Origin: Acanthaster planci
Lineage: Eukaryota; Echinodermata; Asteroidea; Valvatida; Acanthasteridae
Length of the DNA stretch: 64,000 bases
NCBI RefSeq assembly: GCF_001949145.1
Contig: NW_019091391.1
Location: 1,719,445 to 1,783,444, forward strand
Direction of reading: 5' to 3'
Positions within the stretch are counted from its first letter, which is position 1. Each line of letters opens with the position of its first letter. The notes beneath the pieces were generated by a model. It saw only the letters and a list, made by a program, of their open reading frames with translations, had not been told where the DNA came from and did no database searches. Positions 34,301 through 47,235 of the stretch are shown piece by piece. A program made the translations under genes and the position numbers.

Positions 34301-37300
34301 GTGAAGGCAGCGGCTATTTTTTTCTTACTCAAGGAATGGTTGACCTCACTCCAATCCTCTAAAGCCAGACAGTGATGATTTGGGTGGCATGACCAGTTGG
34401 ACAACCAGTTTAAACCCTTTAGAGTGCTCTGTTGTGGGCATCCAGTGTTGGTGATTTTTTTCAAATGCAGTGTAATAAACATTTTGCTCAAAACAAAAGA
34501 TGAACAGGTATTTAAAATCTATTAGCATCCTAAATTATGTGGTAAAAGCTGTCTGTATACCTTTCGTGTACGTGTAACTCATGTAGAACCATAGAGCTAC
34601 ATGTACAGTACATGTATGGCGGAATGTCTACTTTTGATCGCGAGATGTCAACCTATGACCTTAGAATTTCAAAACTGGCCTCCTGAGCCAATCAACAGTC
34701 TCGCATTCCAGTCTGGACTTTTCATCTAAAACTCAGTTCAAATTTCTTCTGGAATACCTGTCCTCATTCACAGACATTCCCTCAGGAAACGGAGAGCTCT
34801 GCTGAGCCGTTAGAGTAAACAGACAATGCTCAAATATTTACGTGCATCACAAGCCACTGAATAAGAATAACAACTTGTTTTCCCCGGCATTACGGCATTA
34901 AAATATTGACACCGTGGCTTCTCACATATTTTTCTTGTCAGTTGATTGACGTCACGTGAGAACTACTGCATTGTTTTTTTTTTTGGGGGGGTATGCAGAT
35001 TTTGAATCACAAGAATGGTGGAACATCAGCCAGTAAATACCTGCAAGTCATGATTCGGAATTTCCAACATAGCTAGGTTACAGTGCTGGCAAAGTGTGTA
35101 CCTTACTGGGAATGTTCCCTAAGCTCTGTCATTAGTGCTCACATCAGGGCATTTAGTGGCACATGAATGGCCCTACCTGATGGAATTATTGGATAGAGGG
35201 AGTTAGAACTGAGGGGGTTTTTTTTGGGGGGGGGGGTAAATGACCGGTTTAAGAGATGTACGGCACAGTTGTGACAGTGAAGAAACATTCTCTTTTTACC
35301 CATGGGTGTCGTGGGGGAGGGGGGCAAGGAAATACTTCCCCCTCCCCCTGAAAAATGTAAAAGAAAAAAACTTACACAGAAATGAATAAAAAATGACGGA
35401 GATGGAAATCACCAATTTCCTTTTAAAGACATGGAAATTGATCCCCTTAACTGTTAACGGTTTGTCAGTTCATTGCCAATGAGTGTTTTTGGCCCCCCCC
35501 CCCAAAAGGTGCTTTGCCACACCCACCCCCGGAAATAATCCTGGCAAGACCCATGTTCTTACCAGTCAGTGTTCCTTGTGTTTTTCTGCTGTACATTGAG
35601 AATCATCATCAACAAAAGATCTCCTCTCAGACTGAGAAGAAGCCTTGGTTGTTTTTATATCTGAATCTCTCCAGATAGTAATGCAAACATGCTTCTTCAT
35701 GCACGGAGATGTTTGTGTCATTTGCATGCTGAGAAATAACTTTACACTTACTGCACTTTGCACATATAAACATCTACAATTTCGGTTTTCCACCTTTTGT
35801 CAAAGTTGTGTTCGAATTTCTTTGTGGATACTGTCATGTGATTCTGTCCAAAAGTTGATTCTGGTGACAAATTCCCCACACGGATTGAAATTTGAAATTT
35901 ACGTGTATGTGTAACTGAAGTGTGTCAAATGGGTGACTGACCACAGTCAGGTTTGTAGCGTGGCTGTTATATCGTTCGGCAATTTTATACACATTCAAAC
36001 AATTCTGCTGCTTCACATGATAAGCTGTTAGTGTCGGGTGGACACCGGTCAAGCCAAAGTGATGTGCAAAAGAGGTCCCGATTGCGCAGTTGACTGTCCC
36101 TTTAACTTAAAGAGTAGCCCAGCCGGCAAACTCAGTCATCACTTCTGTGAATCTGGAAGGGCTTGGGTCTGTTTTGTTAGAAAAGAAATATGGCCGGTGA
36201 ATCGTCATACCTGGGGTGATGATGGCCAGAAAATAAGGAGGTGAGAAAACTGACAGTGGGCAGGATTGGTTTCTACTGGTAGGTGGGAGAGTGACCAGCT
36301 TGGTTGATGACAGCGTGTTGGGGCTGCCTGGGAAACTTTCTACACTTGGAGCCCTGAACAAAAACACATTGCCGAAGAGGTGTTTGGACACGTGCCAATG
36401 GTCAGGTGATGATCTGGCAGCTGAAACTTTAAAAAGAAAGTTTTTTTGGGGGGGCGGGGAATCCAACTTTGACCATGGAAACTTGTTGGGAATAGAAAAC
36501 TGCATATACATACATATCATTGGATTCACCATGAAGTGCTATATCGTGGATAGTTGTCAAATCAGAAGTGGCGTGTCATGTGTACAAAGTCTATGATCCC
36601 AATGATGTGTTAAAGCAGTCTCGCTGAAATGTTTCTCATGAGCAACTCTGCTACATAGATTAGATAGTGGTGACCACATCTGTCAACTTTTGGGGAAAGT
36701 TTTAGGACTTCTGGTAAGTTAGGCACATAGCTTTACATCTATTTCGATCTTTCTCAGTTGAAGTGATTTTTTCATTGCCTTTTACAGCTCTATTTCCTTA
36801 TAAGTATGCACTTTTTTCTTGTGAACATTGGAAAACTCGTGTTCTGATTTGTCAGTGAAATTCCTACCCTTTTAAAAACAGTTTGCAAGGATTATTAACC
36901 CTCCCCCTGTAAAATCTTTGTGGCCGTTCAGCTGTGCTAGACTCAGATGTTCAAGTGATATGCTCTGTTTTGACTTCCAGCTTTCCATGCTAGATTTCAT
37001 GACCAATGTCCTTAGATCTCTTCTTCAGATGTGATGGAGAGGGTTGCTGGCTTTTTTGCTGGATGAAAGTTGAAGGACTCCATGATTTATGACCGTCTTT
37101 TGTGACATTCTTGCCGAAGTCAAGAATAAAGGTAGCCGGCATCTAAATCCCCTGAAACATAGATGGCAAGCTTTGGGATGATTTATCAAAGAGGGTCTGA
37201 AATAGTTCGGCAACATAGCGATACCATTTTGACAACAATGTATCGTTAATCATTATGAATACGTTGGGCAGTAGGTAAATTACGACGCTTGGCCAGCGTA

Positions 37301-37647
37301 GGACCACAAATGGCAAAGCGATTGTGATGGAGCAGTTTTCTGGTCCGTTCAAACTTTGTTCGCCTCACACTGTCAGTCGCTTTGCTTTTTCTTTTTTTTT
37401 AACCCCATGTCAGCAAAAATGCTTCAGAGGATGGAAGCTCCTACCATCGTATGTACTTCACATACCATCACATTCCTTGTCGCTCTTCCCCAAGTTGCAG
37501 ACGAGCTGGGCCTGTTTCTCTGGCTCTCTGCGTGAGACCAAGGATTTGTGATGGAGAAAAGAGCCATGTGGCTTCCATTTGCTCCTGCCTAGATTGGAGA
37601 GAGATTTAGATGCATTTTATCGGTAATGCCCGGGATGGTTTTTTTTT

Positions 37648-37668
37648 GGGGGGGGGAAGGGGTTGGGG
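37648..37668 (+). repeat. Potential G-quadruplex tract
   Basis: Nine G, AA, four G, TT and four G follow a run of nine T. The nine-G run can supply two of the four G-runs needed for a quadruplex. Confidence 0.55.
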
Positions 37669-38294
37669 ATATGGAAATTCTGGTAAACCAGAGCAGAGAG
37701 GAATTCATCTAACAGATGGAAGGTCTCACCGAGGCTGTGCTTGTCAGTGTTTTTGCCATTATGTTGATTCACAAGGATTTGTTTTGTCTGCAAGAATAAG
37801 CAGAATACAAAAGCAGTTTGGTAGACAACAATTTTGTCTCTAAAACATACTTGTGTATGTGGGAATGAACCTCTGACCTTTTTAGTACTTCTTTCAAGCT
37901 ACATCAAGGCTGATTTAAAACTTAAATAATGCCAAATAAAACAAAGTTGGTCATTACAGCCCGCATCATTTTTGAAGCTGTATCCTTTTTTATTTTATAT
38001 TTTTTTTCTCATCTGGAAAAGCTAGGTATTTCAGGCATATTATACGTAGGTGGTCACTGTAAAAAAATACAGAGTATATTGTTATAAACATGACTCTTCT
38101 TTGTACCAGTAGGATAGCTAATAAAAACCTGGCTGTCATTTTGATCTAAAAAGTTAGTAGCTGTTTAGAAATGAAAACCGTATTGGCCAGCTAAAAACAA
38201 AAAAGCAGAAAAGGCCCTCATCCTCATTTTGGGATAAATTTGGACAGTACACTGTTTTTATTTTTACTTGGCCAAGTCGTAAGAAATTTGAGAG

Positions 38295-38316
38295 ACATAC
38301 ATACATGTATGTATGT
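38295..38316. repeat. 22-bp perfect palindrome (ACATACATACA type)
   Basis: The 22 bases equal their own reverse complement; the centre is ACATGT and the arms are CATA repeats. It is an extended form of the TACATGTA motif enriched in the window. Confidence 0.75.
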
Positions 38317-40934
38317 ACCCCATTCTGTAGCAATGGATTACGTACGTGCTTCAACGTGCTTCAACCGTGGAGGAATGTATGCATTGCTGTACAATTCAGC
38401 ATGGATCTTTTGAAGAATATGGAATAACTAATAAATGGTTCAGGGCCCAGTTTTAATTAGGGTTTTAATGAGAAGATGTTACTCAGCAAAACTCTGGTGC
38501 TTGTGTTTTCCTGGCACTGATTCTCATTTGAAAGATGTTAGGCAGGCACTGAAATTGTTAATTTTTTTCTGGTGACGTCTTACTGACAGTAAATTTTAAA
38601 CTCATGCATAGTTGAAACTCGTTAATAAGAGGTTCTTCGGCCTTAACAGATTATTTTATAACGGGAACCTTGTATTATCAGGTATGAAAATGATGAAGAA
38701 CGAATGATTGGGACCTTAACATTTCCTTGTTATGATGTTGTATTGCTCTTTATGAAGAGGTTAGACTGTGTTTAAGTTGGAAGGGGTTTCACCTACACAA
38801 AGCCTGTCTGTTCCTACTCACACTCCCAAGCCAAGTGACACATGCCCCAGAAATGCCACACCAAAACTGATATTGTATCAAATTTTACTTGGATACCATA
38901 TCCCCACCAGCCCCCTGGCACTGCCCTCCCCAAGAAACACAGGGGCCTGGCTTGAGTTTCAAGAGGACATTTTTTTTCTGGGACTGGAGGATTGATGTCA
39001 GACAAGACTTGAAAATGCAGTCTGAGAGGCAAGGTTGGAATTCCAGTAGCATGTTCAAGCTCTGTATCTCTCCTGAGTGAACACTGAAAGGAAGGGGCCA
39101 CAATTTAAGTGTGTCTGCAACATTGAAGTTCAAACCAGATGTGTTTGCTATTAAAGCAGAAAGCTATTTTATTGGTATTGATTTTTTTGTTTTACATGCA
39201 GGAAAGAGGTTTTGATGGATCTTTAGCACAGGCCATTCAAGATCTCTTTTAACGGTGATAATTTTGTTTTAAGATTGATAAAGTGATCTATTTTCTGGAG
39301 GCATTTCCTCTTTATGCCCCGATGCTTTCTGTCATTAATGCCCCGAGCCGCAAGATTTACATATCCATATGACTTGTCCATTCTTTGTTCGGTATGAAGA
39401 AAGGAAGTATACGTAGGCTTGATTTTTTGAATTTGAATTGTGGAATTATTGACTTATTTATTATCCAAATCTGTTCACGGCCAGGGCTGAATTGTAAGAT
39501 TTGTTAGAATTTTTGAAAATACTCTTGGCAGCTAGAACACTTAAAGATTCAATTTACCATAAAAACACGCTAGAGAAACAAATGTTCATAAATGAAGAAA
39601 CAAAAAGACAACACACTGTTCTGTGTAAAGACTACAAAAAGGCACGACATAAACAAGACACCGCTATTTGATGGACCTAAATATATTTTCTGGCATTGCT
39701 CACCTTGGTCATGAGGGTGGTATGCAGCTTGTAATATGAAACCAGTTTGGAATGACACCAAATGTGAATAAAAGCTTTTCATCATCTATCTAAAGAAAAA
39801 CTACATCAAAGTTTCCATGTTCTTGTGGTCACTGGGACTCCCAACACGCTTGAAGTTTTTCTCCCTGTCAGATGTTACCGATGTTCCTTTTTTGTGGGGA
39901 AAACCTATATCTGAAGTTCCAGACCTTGATTCTGTTAAATCCCAGAGTGTGTTTATTATCCCCACGGACCACCACCACCGAACTCGCTCACAAATAAATA
40001 AAAGGGTTTCACTTCCTGAAATGAATCCCACTGGAGGTATCAAACTACTAACCAACACACACACCAGAGCCCCTCATGTCTTAAGTTTGATGAAGACCAT
40101 CCCTGGTCCTGAGATATTTGAGCTCTGAAAGGGGAACCTGTTGAAAATGTGTCTAGGAGGTCTGAACCACCTGGTATATAAGAACTGAATGTGGAACATA
40201 AAGGTCCCCGAATTTGAAAAAAAAAATTGGAGACCAAAAGTTTGGAAGAATGTCCTTTGCATTCAGAAGACATTCACCCTACTCTTCTGCCAGTGGCATT
40301 TTTATAGCTTGCTAAAATGCCTGGCACCTGAAGCTTTAAAGGAACAGTGCAGTGAATTTTTCTTAGGATCGCTTTTTGTGCATGTTTAGATTCCTCTTCC
40401 ATGTATACAAACTTTAACTGTTTGAAATTTTTTTGGAGTTAAGTGAACTGTAAAGTGCACTTTTTTGAACATTCAAACTTGACCAAGCTTTTTCCAGACA
40501 CATTAGGGTGATATTAGTGTGATGTCAATCAAGGAAGACACTCTTCAGTTTGCACGTGTTTTTTATGTTCAGATTTTGAAACCCAACTTTGCTCTTTGAA
40601 AACAATTCTGAGGAAAGTTTGTTTGCTGGCTTATTGCTGTATACTTATACATAAATTGCCAAAGGTAATGGAAATCTTCTGTTGGGAAGTATAAAAATCT
40701 AGCATGGTTTTTTTGACAAATCAAGCCAACATCAAGGTTCAGTGCCTCAGGTTACGTCACAGTTTTACTCATGAATATGCAAATTCATATCAGCATGAAA
40801 ACCAAAAGCCCCTAAATACACATAAAAGTAGCAAGACAAAATTGAAAACAAGATTAATTGAAAGCCAAAGGTACAATTTCAAGGGTTTTTTGTAAAATAT
40901 TTCTATTTCATAGTCCCTTAAAAAGATGTGTGAC

Positions 40935-41112
40935 CACTGGTGGCGGAAAGGGGGGACAAGTGCCCCTCCCCCAATTTTTTTGACAGAGAGGGGCCTGGCC
41001 CCATTTTTTGAAGATCCTATAATGGGGTGGGGCTCAGTGGATTGGCCTATTAATGGATGATGCCTGATGGTCTAACAGCTGGCCCCCTCTTTGAAAATGG
41101 TTTTGCCGCCTG
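40935..41112 (-). mobile_element. Repeat family A, copy 1 (non-autonomous DNA element)
   Basis: Read on the minus strand: AGGCGGCAAAAC at the start, a G-run, CAGCTGTTAGACCATCAGGC, TCCATTAATAGGCC, a GGGGCCAGGCCCCT block, a poly-A stretch and CTTTCCGCCACC at the end. The two ends form a short imperfect inverted repeat (GGCGG...CCGCC). Three further copies exist in this window. There is no coding capacity; the superfamily is unknown. Confidence 0.7.
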
Positions 41113-42655
41113 TGTGTATGTAACAGTGCAAGCTTACATGGTGCCAGCCAGCTTATGTCTTCTTCTTGTAATGTGTAGAGATCAGTGCTCATGGCAACAG
41201 GTAACAGTTTGACTTTAATTTCTGAAGAAGTCCCGCTGTCAAGCAGGTACATGTATGTCAGTCCGCTGGGTATCAGTGTCCATTTTCTGTGAGAGTGATT
41301 CACGGACGTAGAATGAGTCACACGGTTAATGATTGAAAAATTTGATTGAGAAAAAGTAGTTTCACTGGAAAATGTTATCATGTGGCAACCACGGTAAATG
41401 CAGTGGATTGATGTCTGCAAAATGATGAAAGAGAGAGATTTGGGAAGGGGAGGAAGTCGTATTATTCAAGAATCACATGTGAAAAGGATCTGTCATGTTA
41501 GACGGTATATAGCATAATGTTCCCACAGGGTTTGCTGTTTGTTCGGGTCAATTTCATGTGAATTATTTTTCCACTCTCCACAATCAAGTTTGGGTCATCA
41601 GTTGCATGGATCGTCAGTTGCAAATAGAAATGCTGTGTTGGAATAAAGAGACTACCAGATGCGGTGCTGTTATTGAGGACTTTTCCTTCTTGAAACAGTG
41701 TGCAAAGATAGGTGCAAATGCCGCAACATTTTGGTACATGTAGACTTCTTGTTTATTGGCACGCTGACAATATTACATCATAGAGTGCATTATGTAGAGA
41801 CTGACCTGTCTTCTACCGGATATACGGTACTTGTGCTGGCGAAAATTTTTACTCTTACTTAAGAAATTATCATTCGTGGCTTGACCCACCTTATTTTACT
41901 TTGAATACACACCTGGTATCTAGGTAAATCACACTGGGCTGAAGTGTTATCTTTCAGAGTGAGAAGCCAGCAAGCTGTAAGATCATAAACATGCCCCCCC
42001 CCAAAAGGAGAGATATTGTTGCAAACATAGGAACTGTCTCACTTCATGTAAACATACTCCACGTTACTGTGTTACAAATTGGGTTCAGTTTGTTACTCAA
42101 CACCCATTTAGGGTCAGAAGGACTCTAGAGATACCAGTTGCCGTGGCAACATCCAAGCCTTACCCAATTGCGCCAGAACCAGAACTTGTTACAGTGGAGT
42201 AACCAGAAGTATCGCATTGCTGCCAAATGTCTTCAGATGTAATTAAGTCATCCCTGGGATTTGCGCAATTGCTCCTTATTAGACAAGCTCGCCTCTTTCA
42301 TCCCGGCCCCTCAGCTTTCAAGCCGGTGCAATATCCTTGACAACCGGAGAGGAAAAATTGTCCAATTTGGACCGAAATTGGCTGGAAATCTGCTTAAGAG
42401 GTTAAGCTTATAAGTCAACTGCCCCAGGCGATGGCTTAAGGAACAAATTCGCAGTTCGTCACGCAGTCACTGACATCCGTCATCTTGATGAATGTGGACA
42501 GAATTGGAGGCAAGCACTGCAGTTGCATTGTGCAGGGAGAGTAAAAAGTCGAAAGGTACTGAAAACAAGTGGTTAAAACCAATAAAATAATGTCTGTCTT
42601 GGAATTGCAGTACATAAATGTGGATGCAGCTATTCAAATATTGACTTCCTTGAGT

Positions 42656-42766
42656 GGTAAAGTAAGACTAGCCTCCCGAGGTGAGCTGCAGAGCATTTTA
42701 TTTTCCTGAGGCAAAGCAGGGGGAAAAGGAACGGCCAACCAGTCACCAAGGGAGGCTAGTTTTACC
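42656..42766. mobile_element. Foldback/MITE-like element, about 111 bp
   Basis: The arm at 42656-42684 (GGTAAAGTAAGACTAGCCTC, continuing CC) matches the complement of 42743-42766 (GGTAAAACTAGCCTCCC), differing by a 4-5-base indel and a few substitutions. ACTAGCCTCCC is shared perfectly. The loop is 58 bases and non-coding. Confidence 0.6.
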
Positions 42767-43991
42767 ATGCATGCTGTGAGTTGAAGCAGTCAATATTTGT
42801 TTTTAAGAAACCTCACTCACACATTCTACACAATTTGAAAGAGAACTAATTGAACTAAAAAGCCTCAGTACAAATGTACCTCTTTTTCAATTTCAAATTG
42901 CATGTAGCTTAAAAATCACTTGCACATTTTCATATGCCTCCTTGATGAAAATTCCCTGGTGTGTATACTTAGAATCACCAGGTGCTACATGGCTAATGGT
43001 GCTAATCGTGTAAGATTTCATTGGCAGGTAGTCACACCTTGCCAAACAAGACTGCAGTGACATTGTCTTTTTTTGAGTGCCGGGTAGAGATTGTAAAAGA
43101 AGTGATATCACAAGATAACAGAAGGATAGAATCACTGGGCAGAGTGTAGTAATACCATGGTGAAATTGCCTCACAGTTTGGAAAGTGCATGCACGTGTAC
43201 ATGTAGCTTTTCATTTGCAATAATACACTGTTCCCGCACCACAGGACTGCGAGAAACCAAACAAAATGTGGTCAAAATGTGTCTCCTGAGGAGCATTTGC
43301 TTCTCTTGGCCAATTGGAGCAGCAGGGAGTGCCTGGCACCGGATGCGTTACGAAATTGAGCATTCTTGAAACACCTGGTATTGTTTTATCACTGGTAATC
43401 ACAGCAACGAGGTAGAATGGCTGGCTGTAAACCCTCATTCTAGATCCCGGGTAGAATTTTATTGGCTGCAAACAGCGACAAGTATGCCGGGCCGGTTGAA
43501 GGTTTTGAGTTGGCAGGCTCTTCAGTACCACCGTGCGGATTTCCTGTCCGTAGGTTCACGCAGATGGAGTGTTCAACAGATGGAATTCCTGGTGAACTTG
43601 GAACACTGTGTTCTCTCTGTGCTGGACCACCTGTTTGAATGGACACGTGTGAATTCTTGGCATCTGAAGCAAATTCACTCTGACAATTGGGTCTACGTAC
43701 CACGTAGTTCAGAGAAAAAGACATCAAATCATCCAGTGAGTTTTGATGATTTTTGACGTTGAAATCATTAAATCATCAGCAAGGAGGGAATGGCCTATAG
43801 GTGGGAAGCTTTGTGGTCAAAATATGGCTGTGCAGCCTCTCTCACAGAGCAAAATTACAATTTCTTTTGTTCTTTGAAAAAGTTCCCCCAAATTTGGTAA
43901 TTAGACACCAACCATTTTTAAAGAAGAATAGATTTGGATCAAACCTACATATACCATACCTCCAGTGCATTTCAAGGAAGCCCATGGGGCA

Positions 43992-44180
43992 CCAGCAGTG
44001 GAACGATTTTCGAAGTGGGGGGACGCCAGTTGTTAGACCGTCAGGCATCAGCCAATAATAGCTCAACCCATAGCGCCTCACCCAATTAAAGGATCTGCAT
44101 AACGTAGGGGGCCAAGCCCCTCAGTCGAAAAAGTGGGGGCCACTGGCCCCCAACCCCCCCCCCCTTTCCGCTGCCAGCAC
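43992..44180 (+). mobile_element. Repeat family A, copy 2
   Basis: Plus-strand copy: CCAGTTGTTAGACCGTCAGG, GCATCAGCCAATAATAG, GGGGGCCAAGCCCCTCAGTC, an A-rich stretch and TTTCCGCTGCCAGCAC at the end. It lies in the opposite orientation to copy 1 and 3 kb away. Confidence 0.7.
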
Positions 44181-44739
44181 CCAGAGGACAGCAGAAATGT
44201 CTGCTCTCACCTTGTACAATACATGTAGGCCCTACGTGTGCATTATGGAGGTGAGCTTTCTGTGGTTCCTTTTATCCTGTGCAGTGCCGGGCAGTGTAAA
44301 CGTTCCATCAACGTTTCATGAAGTACATGAAATTATTATAGATTACCAGTCAACTTGTGTGTGTTGTTCGATTTCACATACAATCCTTGATACCTCATCA
44401 AAGCAGGATTGTTTGGCCAAGCATCTTGGACGATCCCGTGATTGAAAACAGCAAACGAGCCGTGGTCCATTTCTGCCAGGGGATTTTTCCAATGGTGATA
44501 CTGTTTGTTTAACTGTTGAGCTGGCCTTGGTTGTGAGGCCGCAAAACAAGAGACGGGCATGTTGTGGCTGTCACAATCTACCTGAGGTTGTGCACTTTCT
44601 TTAACCAGTTCAGTACCGCCATCACAAGTGCAGCTACACCTATATGCAAACTTGTTCTTTGGCGATGTGACAAATAGCCAATTTCCTTGTGTAGGCTTTT
44701 GCCTTATGTAAAATTAAACAACCGCCCATGCTCGGCTGA

Positions 44740-44930
44740 GCAGAGATCTATAGATGTCGAGCTCGGCCATGGCCCGTGTTGATATAAGAAATTACAGTTT
44801 GTCATTCAGGTTGTACGGGTGAATGACATCCGAATATCTTTCTTGAGAATCGTCCGGTGATTAATTGAGCTTTGAATGAAATGTCCCAGACAGTCACGCT
44901 GGACTGACTTTCGATGGCCCTGTATTAGTG
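44740..44930. promoter_or_regulatory. CpG-retaining patch, candidate regulatory element
   Basis: About 11 CpG in 190 bases, with GATTAATTGAG near 44860 (homeodomain-type core). It stands out against low-CpG flanks. No coding potential is recognised. Confidence 0.25.
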
Positions 44931-45022
44931 CATCAAGGTGAGAAGAACTTTTACTGTTAAGATGGTGAGATACTGACGGTATGTTTGTTGTACCAAATGC
45001 TCAGAGTCCATGCCTTGCAGTG

Positions 45023-45212
45023 ATGGTGGTACAATTTTTAAATTGAAGGGGAAGTAGCCAGTTGTTAGACCATCAGGTATTAGCCATTAATAGGCCCATC
45101 TATATTAAGCCCCACTGTATTTTAGGACCTGCAAAAATTAAGGGGGGGCCATGCCCCCAGTCAAAAAAGTGCAGGGTGACTCCCCCCTCCTGCCCCGGCT
45201 TCTGCCGCGAGT
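45023..45212 (+). mobile_element. Repeat family A, copy 3
   Basis: Plus-strand copy with CCAGTTGTTAGACCATCAGG, TATTAGCCATTAATAGGCCC, GGGGGGGCCATGCCCCCAGTC and TCTGCCGCG at the end. It is about 840 bases downstream of copy 2 in the same orientation. Confidence 0.7.
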
Positions 45213-45909
45213 GATGCCTTGCAATAGCTTGTAAGAAGAGCCAAATGAACTTACTCTGAGATTAAAGCCCCTTACATTTTGCTTATGCAGATATCTTTAA
45301 TAAGAACTGCAGGAACAGAAGGTCCAAGTTTTTGTGTGATTTAAAGATAATAAGTGTTGGACACCTTTTTTTCAAGTTTTAATATGGAAATTGTTTAATT
45401 AAATTGTCAATTTAAATCTGAATTTTAAAAAGTGAAGTTTCAGTCACAACTTTCACAAATTGGGGGTTCAGAAGGAGTGTAGTTGTCGAGTCCGTCACCA
45501 GTCCCTGCAAGTTCATCACCAGTGATTAGTTGTGAAGCCAGATCACAATGAACTGTCACAAAAGCAAGCCTTTGTCATTCACCCTGTTACTTTCATAAAT
45601 CACTGGTCTTGTGAGAGACTCGTGGCAGGACTTGGAATGGACACGACTAGACATGGTTCAGAAGTGACCTAAGAATGCGTGGACTGTTTGGGGGGATGCT
45701 TTTTTTAGCATGCTGGTAGCATCTAATTCTGTGTCCCTTAGATAATAAATGAGTTGGATGTTTCTATCAAAATAAAAGCCCCCCATCCCACCCAGCCACC
45801 CCGAATTTGTACTCCCAAGTTAACCAGCATCTATTTATATTAGGTAGGGGACACCACCTTATTCTTGAAGTAATCCATACATCACACTCACAGTGTCTAC
45901 CACTCCCAT

Positions 45910-46130
45910 ATTCTCCTAGGCCCACTTACGAGATGATAAATTGCTCAACGGCGATAAACAGTTTATAGATGGAATAAATACAAGTCCTTGTAGCACTGTT
46001 ACTCATTTATGAAAATCTCCCGAAACGATCATTCAAGGGAGCGCATTTGCCTCCAGATTGGAAAACGCTGTTTGTTATGTTTATCAGGGGCAATCGGTTT
46101 GGCCGGTGTTTATCTTCCGAATGTAAATTT
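45910..46130. promoter_or_regulatory. Candidate enhancer with three GTTTATC/GATAAAC motifs
   Basis: The 7-mer GTTTATC or its complement GATAAAC occurs exactly three times (45953-45959 minus sense, 46079-46085 and 46108-46114 plus sense). It overlaps forkhead-like TGTTTAT and GATA-like TTATC cores. The patch retains CpG (about 8) in a CpG-poor setting. The regulatory role is inferred. Confidence 0.35.
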
Positions 46131-46559
46131 AAAGGAAAATAGGCACATTGTTTACTGATGACTCATTGTGGAAACTGGTGAAGACTTGTGGTTTCAACGA
46201 CCCCACCCCCTTGTAAAGAAAGAAAGAAGATAGTATGTACTTCAAAGTTTTCTGAGTCATACTTGAGTTTGGCCAATAGGAGCCAAGCGTTTGTGAGCCA
46301 GTTAGTCACGCGCATCATTAACATAGTCTGGAGTGAGGAGAACAGAAAAGTCTGGCCACAACCTGGCCAGACCTGTATACATGTGTTGTACACGTTTGTA
46401 TTTCATGCATCTGTAGTTCCAAGCTCCAGGCAGATGTCTTCACTTTGTGTGTGCTGTTGACAGACAACCAGCGTTTCTGTTGACAAATTGACTGCAGAAC
46501 ATCAAGTTTATTTGCTGGTGTCAAGTGCAACGATTAACCCTAAAAGAACCCGTTTTGGG

Positions 46560-46830
46560 GGGACCATGGGGTGTATTCCAACCCCCAAGAACTCTGCCAT
46601 TCTTTGCCGGATTGCATATACATGTAATTTGAAAACTTGGCATTCATGTATGAGCACTTCATATCACTACAAATGTATAAGGCCTGGTTTCCATATTGAA
46701 TTAAGAAACACAGAGGGCGACGCAATCGGGACTCAAACCGCAACGCTGACATATGGAAACTTTACAAATGGAGGTGTCGCTGACAACACAGGCAAATGCA
46801 AAACAGCCTGCGAATGCTCAGCAAAGTTGA
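46560..46830. other. Unidentified patch with B-box-like sequence
   Basis: On the minus strand GGTTTGAGTCCCG (complement of about 46727-46739) differs from a tRNA B box at one core position, and GGCGACGCAATCGG sequence beside it retains CpG. No A box was found at the right spacing, so this is at best a degraded SINE. An open frame of 120 codons crosses it without recognisable domain. Confidence 0.2.
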
Positions 46831-47235
46831 GCCAGGTTCAACTTTACTGACCATGTGCGTCGAGTAGCCGTGGTATATACCCATACAAAGACGCACGCTG
46901 GCATGACCGGCGAGCAACAATGTCCTCTCACTTTACATGTAGTTTTACCCATTTTCTCCTCAATGCTTAAATGTTACACCTATACGATCAACTACATGTA
47001 AACAGCTGCTCATCAATGAAATGCATGAAACTGGAGTACAGGTGTGGCATCAAGATGCCATACAGTCAAACCTGTATTATCCACAAAATATCACAGAGTT
47101 TCGGATGCCATTTTGTTTCAATTTTTGGGTGGAACAATGTCATGCACCGTCTCTTTCATTTGTGTCTGCGTCTCCACGTCTTGCGGACAGTCTGTGTTAC
47201 AAACGATCATCTGGAAACCAGGCTTCATTTTAACT

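Larger units (their letters stand above)
31340..40930. other. CpG-poor intronic sequence, no gene seen
   Basis: Chance frames only, up to 141 codons. Poly-T/poly-G couplets stand at 34974-34991, 35218-35235, 36441-36454 and 37639-37668, and a C-run/A-run couplet at 35493-35507. A 22-bp perfect palindrome of the ACATACATACA type lies at 38295-38316. No transposon coding region, tRNA or rRNA was recognised. Confidence 0.4.

Noticed and set aside
43484-43756. 90-codon frame with protein-like composition
   Set aside because: An overlapping minus-strand frame of 95 codons is also open; no domain or splice signals support either.
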